DNA of 64,000 nt from Theropithecus gelada (lineage: Eukaryota; Chordata; Mammalia; Primates; Cercopithecidae). Location: the NCBI RefSeq assembly GCF_003255815.1, contig NC_037668.1, positions 11,836,040 through 11,900,039 on the forward strand, written 5' to 3'. Each line of letters opens with the position of its first letter. The first letter of the stretch is position 1. Position numbers and translations under genes: made by a program. Of the stretch, positions 35,288-48,675 are shown one piece after another. The notes beneath the pieces are model-generated. The model saw only the letters and a program-made list of their open reading frames with translations. It was not told where the DNA came from and did no database searches.

Positions 35288-36221
35288 TCCAATTTTTTAA
35301 GTACTATATTTGATTAGTAAATAATATAAACCACTGATACCTAGACATGGATGCAGCCATAAAATGACCTTAAATATATAGCATCATCCTAGCAGTCAGG
35401 GATGGGCAATAAGAACAGATATTGTAGCCCAGAAAACTGGTGAGCCTTGTGGAAGACAGACCACTGTCCTTTGTTTTCCCCTAGGGAAAGTTAATGTCTC
35501 TCTCAACTATGTTCCACAACACACATGAAATACTTTGGATACCTAGTTATTTCTGTATGTTTCCTCAGAACATTTACTTTGTGGAGCTGTTTATCCCCAG
35601 CATCTAACAGAATGTCAGGCCCAGAAATATGGGTTGGATGAATGAATGAATAAATGCCCAATGAATGAATGAATGGTCAGGGAATTCTTTTCTGAGACTT
35701 CATCTAAATAGGATTGGCTATAAACATATGGCATCTCTAAAGGTTGTGAGAGCCTTTCCTTCCCTCTGAGTGAAGAGATTCACGTTAGTTGTTCATCAAG
35801 GTAAGTCACTGGTGAGCCAGGGCTTCAATACACACTGGAAATGATATGTAATAAATTCTAAGCTTTGCTTACTCACAATGTCCCTGCTGGCCAATGAAAA
35901 GTTTCCTTTATTCGATGCATCAGATTTATTTCTATAAAAAGGGCCATAATCAAACTCCAGGAGAATGGTAAATTGCTGCTGAGATGATATACAGGATACA
36001 AAAAAATATAAAAATAAGCCTTTGTTGAACCCCAAAATATTCTTTGTAATAGATCTATGTTTATTGTAGAACATAAGAGATCCCAATGTCTTATTCTTCC
36101 TGTTCTTGTAATGCCTATGCTATGAGAGCAGAAAACAGAAGGAATCAATTATTCAGTAATTATAGAACAAATAACTGGAGGATTGAATTCTGTATCACAT
36201 TTGGTTCTATTAAAACAATGA
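35288..36221. other. Intergenic, L2 tail only
   Basis: The L2 3' end at 35580 is the only recognisable element. Confidence 0.5.
35580..35680 (+). repeat. L2 3' end
   Basis: 'tatccccagcatctaacagaatgtc' followed by GAATGAATGAATAAATG repeats is the L2 3' terminus. Confidence 0.6.
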
Positions 36222-36447
36222 GGCTGGGCACGGTGGCTCACACCTATAATCCTGGGAGGCAGAGGCAGGAGGATCCCTGGAGCACAAAAATTCAAGACCA
36301 GTCTGGGCAACATGGTGAAACTCTGTCTCTACAAAAAAAAAAAAAAAAAACCTTAAAAAATTAGCTGGGCATGGTGGTGCACCTCTGTGGTCCCAGCTAC
36401 TCAGGAGGCTTACTTGAGCGCTGGAGGTCGAAGCTGCAGTGAGCTGC
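36222..36447 (+). mobile_element. Internally deleted AluJ, + arm of an inverted pair
   Basis: Alu with a deletion near the left end and an A-rich linker at 36333-36350; truncated at the right end. Confidence 0.78.
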
Positions 36448-36524
36448 AAAAAGTAATGATAACATGTACAGAAATCAAAACAAAAGAAAAAATTATCTAT
36501 AATGCTACCATCTTACAATGTTTT

Positions 36525-36816
36525 AAATTTTTTTCTTCAAGACAGCGTTTCACTCTTTCACCCAAGCTGGAGTGCAATGGTACAATCACAGCTCACTGCA
36601 GCCACAGTCTCCTGGGTTCAAATGATCCTCTTGCCTCAGCTTCCCGAGTAGCTGGGACTATAGGCTCATGCTCACATACTGGCTAACTTTTTTATTTTTT
36701 GCAGATGAGGTCTCACTATGTTGTGCAGGCTGGTCTTGAGCTCCTGGCCTCAAGCAGTCCTCCAGTCTGTCCTTCCAAAATGTTGGGATTATAGGCATGA
36801 GCTACTGCACCTGGCC
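36525..36816 (-). mobile_element. AluJ, - arm of an inverted pair
   Basis: Antisense diverged Alu about 77 bp from the + copy upstream. Confidence 0.82.
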
Positions 36817-38179
36817 TGTTTTAATTTTTATATGGTCTGTTTTACGCTTTATATGTTTGTCTGTATTTTTCAAACACATAATGAAAAGAACTCATGCACG
36901 CAAAACAGCACAGACAGATTTTATGTGTATATGGGCTAGGCCAGCCTAGGGGTAGACATCAGGTCACACTAGCAATAATCAGACAATGTTTCTCTGATTC
37001 TAGCCCTACTCATTCTGCAGAAATTCCAGTTCTCCTCACATCCTTCCTAACTAGTTTTTGAATTCTCAGGAACTAATCCTCTCAGCTATCATGTGTCATT
37101 TCTGATTTTCCTCTCCTTTTTAGCATCTCCCTTTCAGCATGTCTCCTGTTGCTGGTGCTGCTGCAGAAACTTCAAAAGCTGCCCAGTTCCTCTGCCCTAG
37201 TGTTATGCCCTCTTCCATTCTTCTTCCAGCAGCCAGCAAAGGCTGGTTTGACTCCTTGGTTAGCTTGCTTGTGATCAGCAAGTCCACTGTGTTGGAATCA
37301 GGGACATGGGCTATCAAGCAGTGCAAACGTGGAGATTTTAATGGAACTGCCCTTGTGGTTTTTACAGGCTTTTTACTGCAGCCCATACTCCTTTGAGCAT
37401 CTGTGAGTCCACAGTTTGAGGGAGAGAAAATTAAATGGCTGACAGTCTTTTTAGGACCACCTATTCTTTTTTTTTTTGCTGATTCTATTCCTAAGCTGAG
37501 CTTATAATACTTGATTCTCTTTTCCTTATAATGAATTTTTGCTCAATAGGTTCCTCATTACCACCTGCAAACATATGCCAGGTAGGTCTCTTCAGACAGG
37601 CCTAAATATGCTCAAAGTCTTGTGTGAATGCAGTTTGAGGTGTCTGGGCATCCTAATACAATAGCAAAGATAGAATTCTGAGTTTTGCTTTGTTCATTTC
37701 ACATTGTGAGTGTGTTTGCAGGTCACTAGAGAGTTCTCATAATTATTAAGTAAATGGTTATATAATAAATATTATATAGGATGGATATGCCATAATTTAC
37801 CTAATTGTTCTCTTAATTTGGACATTTATGTTATCACTGATTTATCTCTAGTTAAATAATGTGAGTTGAGCAAGGACAAATTAGGTGGTCTTGATTGTGT
37901 GTTTTATTTTGGAGACATATATATTAGTTAAGGGAATTCTTGGTTCTGTAACCTCCCAGATTTCAAGAGCACAAAACTCTAACCATTTATTTCTCAGCCA
38001 TATACCAGTCCGGTGTGGGGCTTTTTATCAGCAATGTTGGGGAGAGCTCTGCCCCACACATTCATTAAGAGACCCAGGGGATGGGGGAGCCACCATCATC
38101 AGCACACGGTTTTCAAGGTTTCTCCGGGCACCATAATCAGCCACCAGATGAGTAGGAGAGACGGGTTTGTGTGAGAGTT
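36817..38179. other. Intergenic, nothing recognised
   Basis: Overlapping frames on both strands near 37120-37396 (85-88 codons) show no known motif and look like chance. Confidence 0.5.
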
Positions 38180-39070
38180 TTTTAAGTTAAATTCACCGAT
38201 TTTAATGGTACAGTTTGATTTACTTTTGCTAATTGTGTATAGTTGTATAACCACCGTGAAAATAAAAATATAGGCTTTCTAACATCCTAAAAATTTCCTG
38301 TTGCCTTTTTACATCTGATCCCCTCTTACAAACCCCTAGCCCCAGGCAACTTTCTGTCAATACAGATAAACTTTGCCTGTTCTCTAATCTTATACAAATG
38401 GAACACAAGATGTATTATTTTGTGTTATGCTTCCTTTGTTTAGCATAATCCATGTTGATTATTGTATTAGTTCTTCATTGATTTTTGTTGCTGTGTATTA
38501 TTTCATCGTATGGATACACAATGATTTGTTTATTCATTCACTGTTTTTTGATGTTTGGATAAGCCCTAGGTATTAGCTATTATGAATAATGGTGCTATGA
38601 TTTGCATATATGCCCTTTTGTGTACATATACTTTAACTTCTCTCATATCTACAAGTGGAATTACTGGGTTGTATGACAAGTGGATGTTTAACTTTGTAAG
38701 ATACTGCCTTACTATTTACCAAAATTGCTGACCATCTTGCACTGTCACCAGCAATATCTGGGAGTTCCAGTTGTTCCAAATTTTGTCAATGCTTGGCATT
38801 GTCAGTGTTGTTAATTTTAGCCATATCACTGTATGTGTAGTAGAATCTTATTTCTCATTTGCATGATCCTAACTAGTGAGGTGAGCATCTTTTCACATGT
38901 TTATTGGCTATTTGTATATTTTATTCTGTGACATGCCTGTTCAAATATTTTGCCCATTTCAAAAATAGGGTTGTCTGTCTTATTACTGAGTTGTAAGAGT
39001 TCTTTAAATATTTTGGATATGAGCAAAGAGTGTACTCTTCTCTATCTAGTACTTTCCAGTACATTCATTA
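38180..39070 (-). mobile_element. L1M fragment, antisense (ORF2 3' end to 3' UTR)
   Basis: Antisense phrases such as 'catggatacacaatg...tttgtttattcattcactg', 'acaagtggaattactgggtt' and 'ggctatttgtatattttattc' trace the end of old L1 ORF2. Decayed throughout. Confidence 0.72.
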
Positions 39071-39469
39071 TTGCTTTTTGCCTTATGTCCAGATTTGATA
39101 GGTGTTTTGTATGAAGGAGTTGGTCTTGCAGAATCTTAGTGTATCATTACAGGAAATGTAAACTATGACAGAGGTTTTAAGAGCCAGGACTAGAACTGGC
39201 CCTCATCAGTTCTGCTTACACCCTATTGGCTAGAATTTAGTCATGTGACAATACCTAACACCAAGGAAGGGTAGAAAATGTGATCTATCTGTGCCCACAG
39301 GGTAGTGTGCCCTGGAGAGGAACAGGGTTAGTGATCAGCCAGCACTATCAGCTAGAAGGAATCTAGCAGGGCCTAGAAGGACCTAGAAGGAACATGGAGT
39401 GGCAGAAGTTTTGGCCCAGGGACATGGTAACTATTTCTAGATCCCTTCCATGATAAACAATCATGGTAC

Positions 39470-39575
39470 CTATCATATGCTAGACACTGAGCCATAATAA
39501 CTAAGGCTAGCATTTATTGAGCACTTACTATGTGTGAAGCATATATAGACTCTATAAATGTTTACTGACTGTTGA
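39470..39575 (-). repeat. MIR fossil fragment
   Basis: 'gctagcatttattgagcacttactatgtgtg' is the MIR tail in reverse orientation. Confidence 0.6.
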
Positions 39576-41224
39576 ATGGACCTGATTTCTTGGAGTGGCC
39601 TGGGGAAGACTACCCGCTATATGTGTTTAATGATATCTCCAGATCTTGCCAGCCCAGCAGAAGCAGGGTTGTGAGTAATGAGGCTGCTTGCCAAGCACTG
39701 CCAGTTCCCCTGAGGGAAGGGATCACTGGAGAAACAGAGCATTACTGATGTCCTCCAAACTTCAACAAACCAGTTTTTCCACTCTCTGGGTAATTATTTA
39801 TGGACTCCAGGGTTTGGGTAAGATGCTAACTTGCAAGCTCTCTCTTTGCCTCTGCTCTGCTTCTACACCAAACTCATGACTATTTACACCATTCCATTCT
39901 AGAGCCATTCACAAACCAATGCTTCTGATTTTTTAGTGAATTTCCTACTTCCCTAAATGGTGCTGCTAGATTTATTGGTAATAGTTCTTTGAGTATTAAG
40001 TGGATTGAAAATGCTGCCTATGTTATCATTTCTCTGTTGAAAGCAGCTAGACACAAAACATACATAATAACAGCTAGCCCTTGTTGGGCACTGGTGCACA
40101 CAAATTGCCTTCACGTACATAATTCTATTTGGTCTACCCCCTCACATGATTCATTTGGAGGACCAGTGGTAGAGCTATTTCACTTGTTCACATGCTTATT
40201 AGAGTAATATGTTCAAAGTTAATTGATCTTTTTCCCCATCCTACTCTTGTTACAAAGGTAATTGACATTGAAATGGTCAAAAGACGTTCAGTAGGGATGG
40301 CCAGTAAGAGAAGTAAAAGGACCACACAATACAAATAGGATAAAAAGTTCCTCAATATATAATAATCGAATGACTGTAAACACATCCACACCTGGAATCT
40401 CTCTTACATATCATAGATGAAACCTCACCACCTTATTGTACAATCTATTCCTTCACTGCTGCACTTTTTTTCCCCTTGATTGTGCATACTCCTTTGCACA
40501 GCTCTTCTTGACCAGGCTGATGTCCATTATCCTGTATGGACATCATCACTACTCCCTTATAACCTATACTCTGAAATTACTAATCTTATTGCAGTTTCCT
40601 GGATATGTTATGGCTTGTCATGTTTTGATCCTTTTAGGCATCTCATTCCCTCTGCACAAAGCCTGATTTACTTACTAGATTGCTCCAGTGGTCCCTGGCT
40701 TTGGCAGCTTCCTCAGCCCAGCCCTGCCTCCCAGCCAATCTGATTTCTGTTAGAGCATCTGGGAGCACCCTCCTCCAAAGCCCTTTTACATTCTTTTGTG
40801 ATAGTGTTTATTTACATGACTATGTGACCCTCCTACTGTGAGCTCCTTAAGGATGTAGATTTTTTTTCTTATTTGCATAATTTCTGGACTATTTCAATTG
40901 AACAATTAGTGTGAATAAACAAATAGTTAAATAAATGTTCATACCACACACTTCAACTCTTTCGTTTGTTTGACTTGCATTCAATGTATATTTTATAATC
41001 TTGTATAGCTGGACGAAGCAAGAAGCGACACTGTAGCAAAGGAAAGATCAATACATAAAATGACTGCAAGAAAAACAGGTTCAATGACAATGGTGTATAA
41101 TAATAGAAAAAATGGTCATCTTTGAGTATGTTTGCCTTCTTTATATCAAGCATATACTCTTCAAACTTATACAGAAGAATAAATGATGAATGGGTGTGGA
41201 ATCATGTCTCTTAGTCCTCATTAC

Positions 41225-41395
41225 TGTATAATAATAACAAATAACAGTTGTTTAGGAACTATGTTTTCAAAGCATTTTCACATCCATTTTTTTTTTTCAG
41301 GACATGTTTACAACAACTCTATTTTTCAGATGAAGACATTGAGACACATAGAGGAGAAGCGATTGATCAAAGATCATATAGCCACTGTGGCCTAA
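41225..41395 (-). repeat. MIR fossil
   Basis: 'tttttcagatgaagacattgagacacatagaggagaag' is an antisense MIR core. Confidence 0.6.
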
Positions 41396-42489
41396 CTGAA
41401 TGGATAACATCTCAGTCTGTAAGTCAACATGGAGTCGAGTCATTGGGATGGCTTCTGATTACTAGATTGCTAATTTATACCTTACCTGCCAATCTAATTT
41501 CCTTAGAGTACCTGTTTGCCCTCTGCAGAATAAAAAACATATTGCTTACTATATAGATTATACGTTGTCTAATAACTGGTTATAGTTGAAGCAAGTTACC
41601 AATGAATATGTAATCTTGGATTTGATTCTAGAATTTACCCATTAGTTTGTCTTTTCTTTGCCTATTAATAGCCTGAGCCCCCTGTCAATCTCTACATTAA
41701 AAGCTTCTCCATAGCCTACTCTTTCAAACTACTCTCCTTTCTTTCCTTTTTCAACAGGCACACTAGGGTCCTTCTCTTCACTTCCACCAACCTCCTATGC
41801 ACATTGTTGCTTCCACACCTGTGCTCAGAACCCCCTGGACCGGTTCATCCCGCTTCACTGCCTATTCTAGTCTATCCTTCTTAAGGCTTAGCTCATAGAG
41901 GCTTCCAGGAATGCTAGCCCCCAGTGATCTAGCCCTCCTCTGAACTAACCAGCTGACATGTGGCCCATTCCACTTTGTTGATGCTTGATAATACTGATCG
42001 TAGTAACACTGTGCCTTGTTCCAGTTTTTACATTCTCAGCATTCTTTACAGCCCATGGCAATAAATGTCTGTCAAATGAAAGAACAGGTATTGTGTTTTT
42101 ATTTAAATATTCTAATGCCAGAATCAGCTTCAACTGTCAATGAGTAGTGTTTTAAGATCATCACAGATCTTGGGCTCTTGGACCTGTAATCCTTAATGGA
42201 TGACATGACCCTGCTCTCGATTTGAAAGTGGACTCACTTTATCAGCATTCTAATTTTGATGGTAGAGTTGCACTCTCAGGACATATTCAGACCTTCCCAC
42301 ACTCTTCCCTAAACTTCCCTTTCCTTTTTATCTCTGATTCTCCAAATAGAAGACAAGCTCCTTTGAGAGCAGAGCATTTACTTCATTTACTCTTAGATTT
42401 CCCCCGCAACACTACCAATGTTGTACCAACTTTGTATAGAATAAGAATGTAATCAGTGTTTGTTAATTTAAATTCATGGCAGAGTTACA

Positions 42490-42605
42490 CGCAGCTGCAG
42501 TGTAGTGGGTTAAGATTGACCTTGGTGTCAAAAGCCCTGCACTCAAGTCCCAGCTCTACCACTTTCTGACTTTGGGCAAGTCATCTTTGTATTTGCTCAC
42601 ATAGA
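42490..42605 (+). repeat. MIR fossil
   Basis: 'gtcccagctctaccactttctgactttgggcaagtcat' is the MIR core. Confidence 0.72.
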
Positions 42606-42639
42606 TAGCATTCCTGGGACTCTTCATTTCTTTGTGTGG

Positions 42640-43440
42640 ATCTAGATCTCCATTTGGTATTATTTTACTTTGCTGAAGGGCTTCCTTTAAGATTTTTTTA
42701 AATAGTGAAAGTATGCTGGTGATTAATTCCTTCAGTATTTGTAGTTTGAAAAAGTTATCTTTATTTTTGAAAGGTGTTTTTGCTGGTTATAGAATACTTG
42801 TTGATAGATTTTTTTCCCTTTTCAGTACTTTAAGGATGTTGCTCCACTTTCCTCTGGCTTGCATTGATGAGAAATCTGCAATCATTCTTATCTTTATTCT
42901 TCTATATTTAGCACGTTTTTTTGTTTTGTTTTGTTTTTGGTCCCTGACTGCTTTTAAGATTTTTTCTTTGTCCCTGTTTGAATTTTTTTTTTGTTTTTAG
43001 CAATTTTATTATGTGATACTTGGTGTCTTTTTTCCTATATTTTATGCTCGGGGTTTACTGAGATTCTGAATTTGTTGATTTACAATTTTCAACAAACTTG
43101 AAAAGCTTTTGGCTATTGTTACTTCAAATTTTTTTTCTCCTACTTTGTCCCCTGACCTCTTTTGGGGATTCCAATTGCATTGATATTAGGCCACTTGATA
43201 TTTTCCAGCAACTCACTGATCCTCTATTTACTTTTCTCATCATTTTTTCGAAGTGTTTCATTTTGGGTCATTTATATTAATATATCTTAAAGTTCACCAG
43301 CCTTTTCTTCCATAATGTCTAATCTGCTGTTATCCCCCATCCAGTGATTTTTTTCATCACAGGCATTGTTACTTCCATCTCTAGAAGTTTGAGTCTTTTA
43401 TATATCTTTCATGTCTGTACTTAACATGTTCAATATTTCT
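42640..43440 (-). mobile_element. Old L1M fragment, antisense, segment 1
   Basis: T/G-rich sequence with phrases of the 5' half of old mammalian L1 read in reverse (for example 'ctgcaatcattcttatctttattcttc', 'gatattaggccacttgatattttcc'). It continues after the Alu at 43778 and after the L1PA at 50255, so these are one ancient element. Confidence 0.7.
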
Positions 43441-43777
43441 TTTTCTTTTCTTTTTTTTTCTTTTCTTTTCTTTTTTTTTTTTTTGAGACAGAGTTCTTCT
43501 GCTCTTGTCGCCCAGGCTGGAGCTGGAGTGCAGTGGTGCAATCTTGGCTTACTGCAACCTCCGCCTCCCAGGTTCAAGTGATTCTCCAGCCTCAGCCCCC
43601 CAAGTAGCTGGGATTACAGGCGCCCAACACCACAACCGGCTAATTTTTTGTATTTTTAGTAGAGATGGAGTTTTGCCAAGTTGGCTAGGCTGGTCTCAAA
43701 CCCCTGACCTCATATGATCCACACGCCTCGGCTTCCCAAAGTGCTGGGATTACAGGCCTGAGCCACTGCGCCTGGCC
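43441..43777 (-). mobile_element. AluS-type element splitting the L1M
   Basis: Antisense dimeric Alu with a CT/T-rich tail at 43441-43484. CAATATTTCT before it and CAATATTCCT after it form a near-perfect 10-bp target duplication inside the L1M. Confidence 0.88.
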
Positions 43778-43947
43778 CAATATTCCTTTTAGTATTTTAA
43801 ATATATGAAATATGGTTATCATAATAGTTTTTATGTTCTTGCCTACTCATTCTGTCATCTGTGTCAAGTTCTGGGTTGATTTCCATCTATTGATTTTTTT
43901 CTCTTCATTATGGGTCACATGTTCCTGCTTCTTTGCATGTTTGGTAA
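43778..43947 (-). mobile_element. Old L1M fragment, segment 2
   Basis: Continuation of the antisense L1M after the Alu, ending exactly at the target duplication of the L1PA. 'gggtcacatgttcctgcttctttg' style phrases fit the old L1 5' region. Confidence 0.65.
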
Positions 43948-43981
<34 letters not shown>

Positions 43982-44183
43982 CTTTAAATTCTAGGGTACA
44001 TGTGGTGCACAACGTGCAGGTTTGTTACATAGGTATACATGTGCCATGTTGGTTTGCTGCACCCATCAACTCGTCATTTACATTAGGTATTTCTTCTAAT
44101 GCTATCCCTCCCCCAGGCCCCCACCCCACCGACAGGCCCCAGTGTGTGATGTTCCCTACCCTGTGTCCAAGTGATCTCATTGT

Positions 44184-46724
44184 TCAATTCCCACCTATGA
44201 GTGAGAACATGCGGTGTTTGGTTTTCTGTCCTTGTGATAGTTTGCTGAGAATGATGGTTTCCAGCTTCATCCATGTCCCTGCAAAGGACATGAACTCATC
44301 CTTTTTTATGGCTGCATAGTATTCCATGGTATATATGTGCCACATTTTCTTCATCCAGTCCATCATTGATGGGCATTTGGGTTGGTTCCAAGTCTTTGCT
44401 ATTGTGAATAGTGTTGCAATAAACATCAATAAACATATGAAGGTATGTGTCTTTATAGTAGCATGATTTATAATCCTTTGGGTATATATTCAGTAATGGG
44501 ATTGCTGGGTCAAATGGTATTTTTAGTTCTAGATCCTTGAGGGATTGCCACACTGTCTTCCACAATGGTTGAACTTATTTACACTCCCACCAACAGTGTA
44601 AAAGAGTTCCTATTTCTCCACGTCCTCTCCAGCATCTGTTGTTTCCTGACTCTTTAATGATTGCCATTCCAACTGATGTGAGACACGATCTCATTGTGGT
44701 TTTGATTTGCATTTCTCTGATGGCCAGTGATGATGAGCATTTTTTCATGTGTCTGTTGGCTGCACAGATGTCTTCTTTTGAGAAGTGTCTGTTCATATAA
44801 TTTGCCCACTTTTTGATGGGGTTGTTTGTTTTTTTCCTGTAAATTTGTTTGAGTTCCTTGTAGACTCTGGATATTAGCCCTTTGTCAGATGGGTAGATTG
44901 CAAAGATTTTCTCCCATTCTGTACTTTGCCTGTTCACTCTGATGATAGTTCCTTTTGCTGTGCAGAGGCTCTTTAGTTTAATTAGATCCCATTTGTCTAT
45001 TTTGGCTTTTGTTGCCATTGCTTTGGTGTTTTAGTCATGAAGTGCTTGCTCATGCTTATGTCCTGAATGGTATTGCCTAGGTTTTCTTCTAGGGTTTTTA
45101 ATGGTTTTAGGTCTAACATTTAAGTCTTTAATCCTGAATTAATTTTTGTATAAGGTGTAAGGAAGGGATCCAGTTGCAGCTTTCTACATATGGCTAGCCA
45201 GTTTTCCTCACACTGTTTATTAAGTAGGGAATCCTTTCCCCATTTCTTGTTTTTGTCAGGTTTGTGAAAAATCACATGATTGTAGATGTGTGGTGTTATT
45301 TCTGAGGCCTCTGTTCTGTTCCCTTGGTCTATATCTCCATTTTGGTACCGGTACCATGCTGTTTTGGTTATTGTAGCCTTGTAGTATAGTTTGAAGTTAG
45401 GTAGCATGATGCCTCCAGCTTTGTTCTTTTGGCTTAAGATTGTCTTGGCAATGCGGGCTCTTTTTCGGTTCCATATGAACTTTAAAGTAGTTTTTTCCAA
45501 TTCTGTGAAGAAAATCATTGGTAGCTTGATGGGGATGGCATTGAATCTATAAATTACCTCAGGAAGTATGGCTATTTTCACGAGATTGAGTCTTCCAGTC
45601 TGTGAGTATGGAACGTTCTTCTATTTGTTTATGTCCTGTTTTATTTTGTTGAGCAGTCGTTTGTAGTTCTCCTTGAAGAAGTCCTTCATATCCCTTGTAA
45701 GTTGGATTCCTAGGTATTTTATTCTCTTTGTAGCAATTGTGAATGGGAGTTCATTCATGATTTGGCTCTCTGTTTGTCTGTTATTGGTGTATAGGAATGC
45801 TTGTGATTTTTGCACATTGATCTTGTATCACTTTGCTGAAGTTGCTTATCAGCTTAAGGAGATTTTGGGCTGAGAGGATGGGGTTTACTAAATATACAAT
45901 CATGTCATCTGCAAACAGAAACAATTTGACTTCCTCTTTTCCGAATTGAATACCCTTTATTTCTTTCTCTTTCCTGATTGCCCTGGCCAGAACTTCCAAT
46001 TCTATGTTGAATAGGAGTGGTGAGTGAGGGCATCCTTGTCTTGTGCCAGTTTTCAAAGGGAATGCTTCCAGCTTTTGCCCATTCAGTATGATATTGGCTG
46101 TGGGTTTGTCATAAATAGCTCTTATTATTTTGAGATATGTTCCATCAATACCTAGTTTATTGAGAGTTTTTAACATGAAGGGCTGTTGAATTTTGTTGAA
46201 GGCCTTTTCTGCATCTATTGAGATAATCATGTGGTTTTTGTCATTGTTTCTGTTTATGTGATGGATTTTGTTTATTGATTTGTGTATGTTGAACCAGCCT
46301 TGCATCCCAGAGATTAAGCTGACTTGATCGTAGTGGATAAGCTTTTTGATGTGCTGCTGGATTCGGTTTGCCAGTATTTTATTGAGGATTTTCACATTGA
46401 TGTTCATCAGGGATATTGGTCTAAAATTCTCTTTTTTTGTTGTGTCTCTACCAGGCTTTGGTATCAGGATGAAGTTGGCCTCATACAATGAGTTAGGGAG
46501 GATTCCTTCTTTTTCTTTTGATTGGAATAGTTTCAGAAGGAATCATACCAACTCCTCTTTGTACCTCTGATAGAATGCAGCTGTGAATCCATCTGGTCCT
46601 GGCCCTTTGTTGGTTGATAGGCTATTAGTTATTGCCTTAATTTCAGAGCCTGTTATTGGCCTATTCAGAGATTCAACTTCTTCCTGGTTTAGCCTTAGGA
46701 GGGTGTATGTGTCCAGGAAATTAT
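44184..46724 (-). pseudogene. L1 ORF2 3' part: reverse transcriptase and C-terminal domain, broken
   Basis: Past the Alu, ORF2 resumes with NFRPISLMNI, IISIDAEKAFNKIQ, RQGCPHSPLLF and the catalytic FADDMIVY (frame 46488-45781), all reverse transcriptase motifs. Then come broken frames 45815-45621, 45581-45120, 45018-44575, 44565-44296 and 44429-44184, the last ones holding the cysteine-containing C-terminal region (SSLAIREMQIKTT, GTLLHCWWECK) and MWHIYTMEYYAAIK. At least five frame breaks are present. FADD is intact, but no protein could span the domain. Confidence 0.88.
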
Positions 46725-47027
46725 TCTTTTTTTTTTTTTTTTTTTGAGACAGAGTCTCGCTCTGTCACCCAGGCTGGAGTGCAATGGCCGGATCACAGCT
46801 CACTGCAAGCTCCGCCTCCCGGGTTTATGCCATTCTCCTGCCTCAGCCTCCCGAGTAGCTGGGACTACAGGCACCCGCCACCACGCCCGGCTAATTGTTT
46901 GTATTCTTTTAGTAGAGATGGGGTTTCATCGTGTTAGCCAGGATGGTCTCGATCTCCTGACCTCGTAATCTGCCCATCTCGGCCCCCCAAAGTGCTGGGA
47001 TTACAGGCTTGAGCCACCGCGCCTGGC
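46725..47027 (-). mobile_element. AluY, Old World monkey type, inserted in L1 ORF2
   Basis: Antisense Alu with a T-tract at 46727-46745. It keeps the lineage-specific GATCCGGCC-type change (complement 'ggccggatc' near 46787) and 'acaggcttgag' near the 5' end. It splits ORF2 between the endonuclease and reverse transcriptase, so it is younger than the L1. Confidence 0.88.
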
Positions 47028-48312
47028 GAATTTGTCCATTTCTTCTAGATTTTCTAGTTTATTTGCGTAGAGGTGTTTATAGTATTTTCTGATAGTAGTT
47101 TGTATTTCTGTGGGATTGGTGGTGATATCCCCTTTATCATTTTTTATTGCATCTATTTGATTGTTTTCTGTTTTCTTCTCTATTAGTCTTCCTAGCAGTC
47201 TATTAATTTTGTTGATCTTTTCAAAAAAACAGCTCCTGGATTCATTGATTTTTTGAAGGGTCTTTTGTGTCTCTATCTCTTTCAGTTCTGCTCTAATCTT
47301 AGTTATTTCTTGCCTTCTGCTAGCTTTTGAATTTGTTTGCTCTTGCTTCTCTAGTTCTTTTAATTGTGATGTTAGGATGTTGATTTTAGATCTTTCCTGC
47401 TTTCTCTTGGGGGCATTTAGTGCTATAAATTTCCCTCTACACACTGCCTTAAATGTGTCCCAGAGATTTTGGTATGTTGTGTCTTTGTTCTCATTGGTTT
47501 CAAAGAACATCTTTATTTCTGCCTTCATTTCGTTATTTACCCAGTAGTCATTCAGGAGCAAGTTGTTCAGTTTCCATGTAGTTGTGTGGTTTTGAGTGAG
47601 TTTCTTAATCCTGAGTTCTAATTTGATTGAGAGACAGTTTGTTGTGATTTCTGTTCTTTTACATTTGCTGAGGAGTGCTTTACTTCCAATTATGTGGTCA
47701 ATGTTAGAATAAGTGTGATGTGGTGCTGAGAAGAATGTATATTCTGTTGATTTGGAGTAGAGAGTTCTATAGATGTCTGTTAGGTCTGCTTGGTGCAGAG
47801 TTGGGTTCAAGTCTTGGATATCCTTGTTAATCTTCTGTCTTATTGATCTGCCTAATATTGACAGTGAGGTGTTAAAGTCTCCCATTATTATTGTGTGGGA
47901 GTCTAAGTCTCTTTGTAAGCCTCTAAGGACTTGCTTTATGAATCTGGGTGCTCCTGTACTGGGTGCATATATATTTAGGACAGTTGGCTCTTCTTGTTGA
48001 ATTGATCCCTTTACTGTTATGTAATGGCCTTCTTTGTCTCTTTCTATCTTTGTTGGTTTAAAGTCTGTTTTATCAGAGACTAGGACTGCAACCCCTGCTT
48101 TATTTTTGCTTTCCATTTTCTTGGTAGATCTTCCTCCATCTCTTTATTTTGAGCCTATGTGTGTCTTTGCACATGAGATGGGTTGCCTGAATATAGCACA
48201 CTGATGGGTCTTGACTCTTTATCCAATTTGCCAGTCTGTGTCTTCTAAGAGGGACATTTAGCCTATTTACATTTAAGGTTAATATTGTTATGTGCGAATT
48301 TGATCTTGTCAT
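47028..48312 (-). pseudogene. L1 ORF2 5' part: endonuclease domain, inactivated
   Basis: ORF2 opens at 48312 (MTRSNSHITILTLNVNRL) and shifts frame near 48100, continuing as a 371-codon frame to 47001. The endonuclease nicks target DNA for L1 insertion. Two active-site lesions are visible: the QETHL motif holding the catalytic Glu reads QATHL, and the SDHSA motif holding the catalytic Asp-His is missing from TNCLSIKLE (near 47626), a 12-bp in-frame deletion relative to usual L1. MGDFNT is kept. The frame is cut by the AluYR. Confidence 0.85.
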
Positions 48313-48675
48313 TATGATGTTAGCTGGTTGTTTTGCCCATTAATTGATGCAGTTTCTTCATAGAATTGATGGTCTTTACAATTTTGCATGTTTTTGCAGT
48401 GTCTGGTACTGGTTTTTCCTTTCCATGTTTAGTGCTTCCTTCAGGAGCTCTTGTAAGGCAGGCCTGCTGGTGACAGAATCTCTTAGCATTTGCTTATCTG
48501 TAAAGGATTTTATTTCTCCTTCACTTATGAAGCTTAGTTTGGCTGGATATGGAATTCTAGGTTAAATATTCTTTTCTTTAAGAATGTTGAATATTGGCCC
48601 CCACTCTCTTCTGGCTTGTAGGGTTTCTGCTGAGAAATCTGCTGTTAGTCTGATGGGCTTCTCTTTTTGGGTAAC

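Larger units (their letters stand above)
39071..42489. other. Intergenic with sparse MIR/L2 fossils
   Basis: MIR-like pieces at 39470 and 41225, a further possible one near 40060-40140, and an L2-like tail near 40838-40935. No gene. Confidence 0.5.

Noticed and set aside
37120..37396. Overlapping 85-88 codon frames on both strands
   Set aside because: No motif, and simultaneous openness on both strands suggests composition rather than coding.
45781..46488. 235-codon reverse transcriptase frame as an active gene
   Set aside because: It is one piece of an L1 ORF2 with several frame breaks and an Alu insertion; not a complete protein.
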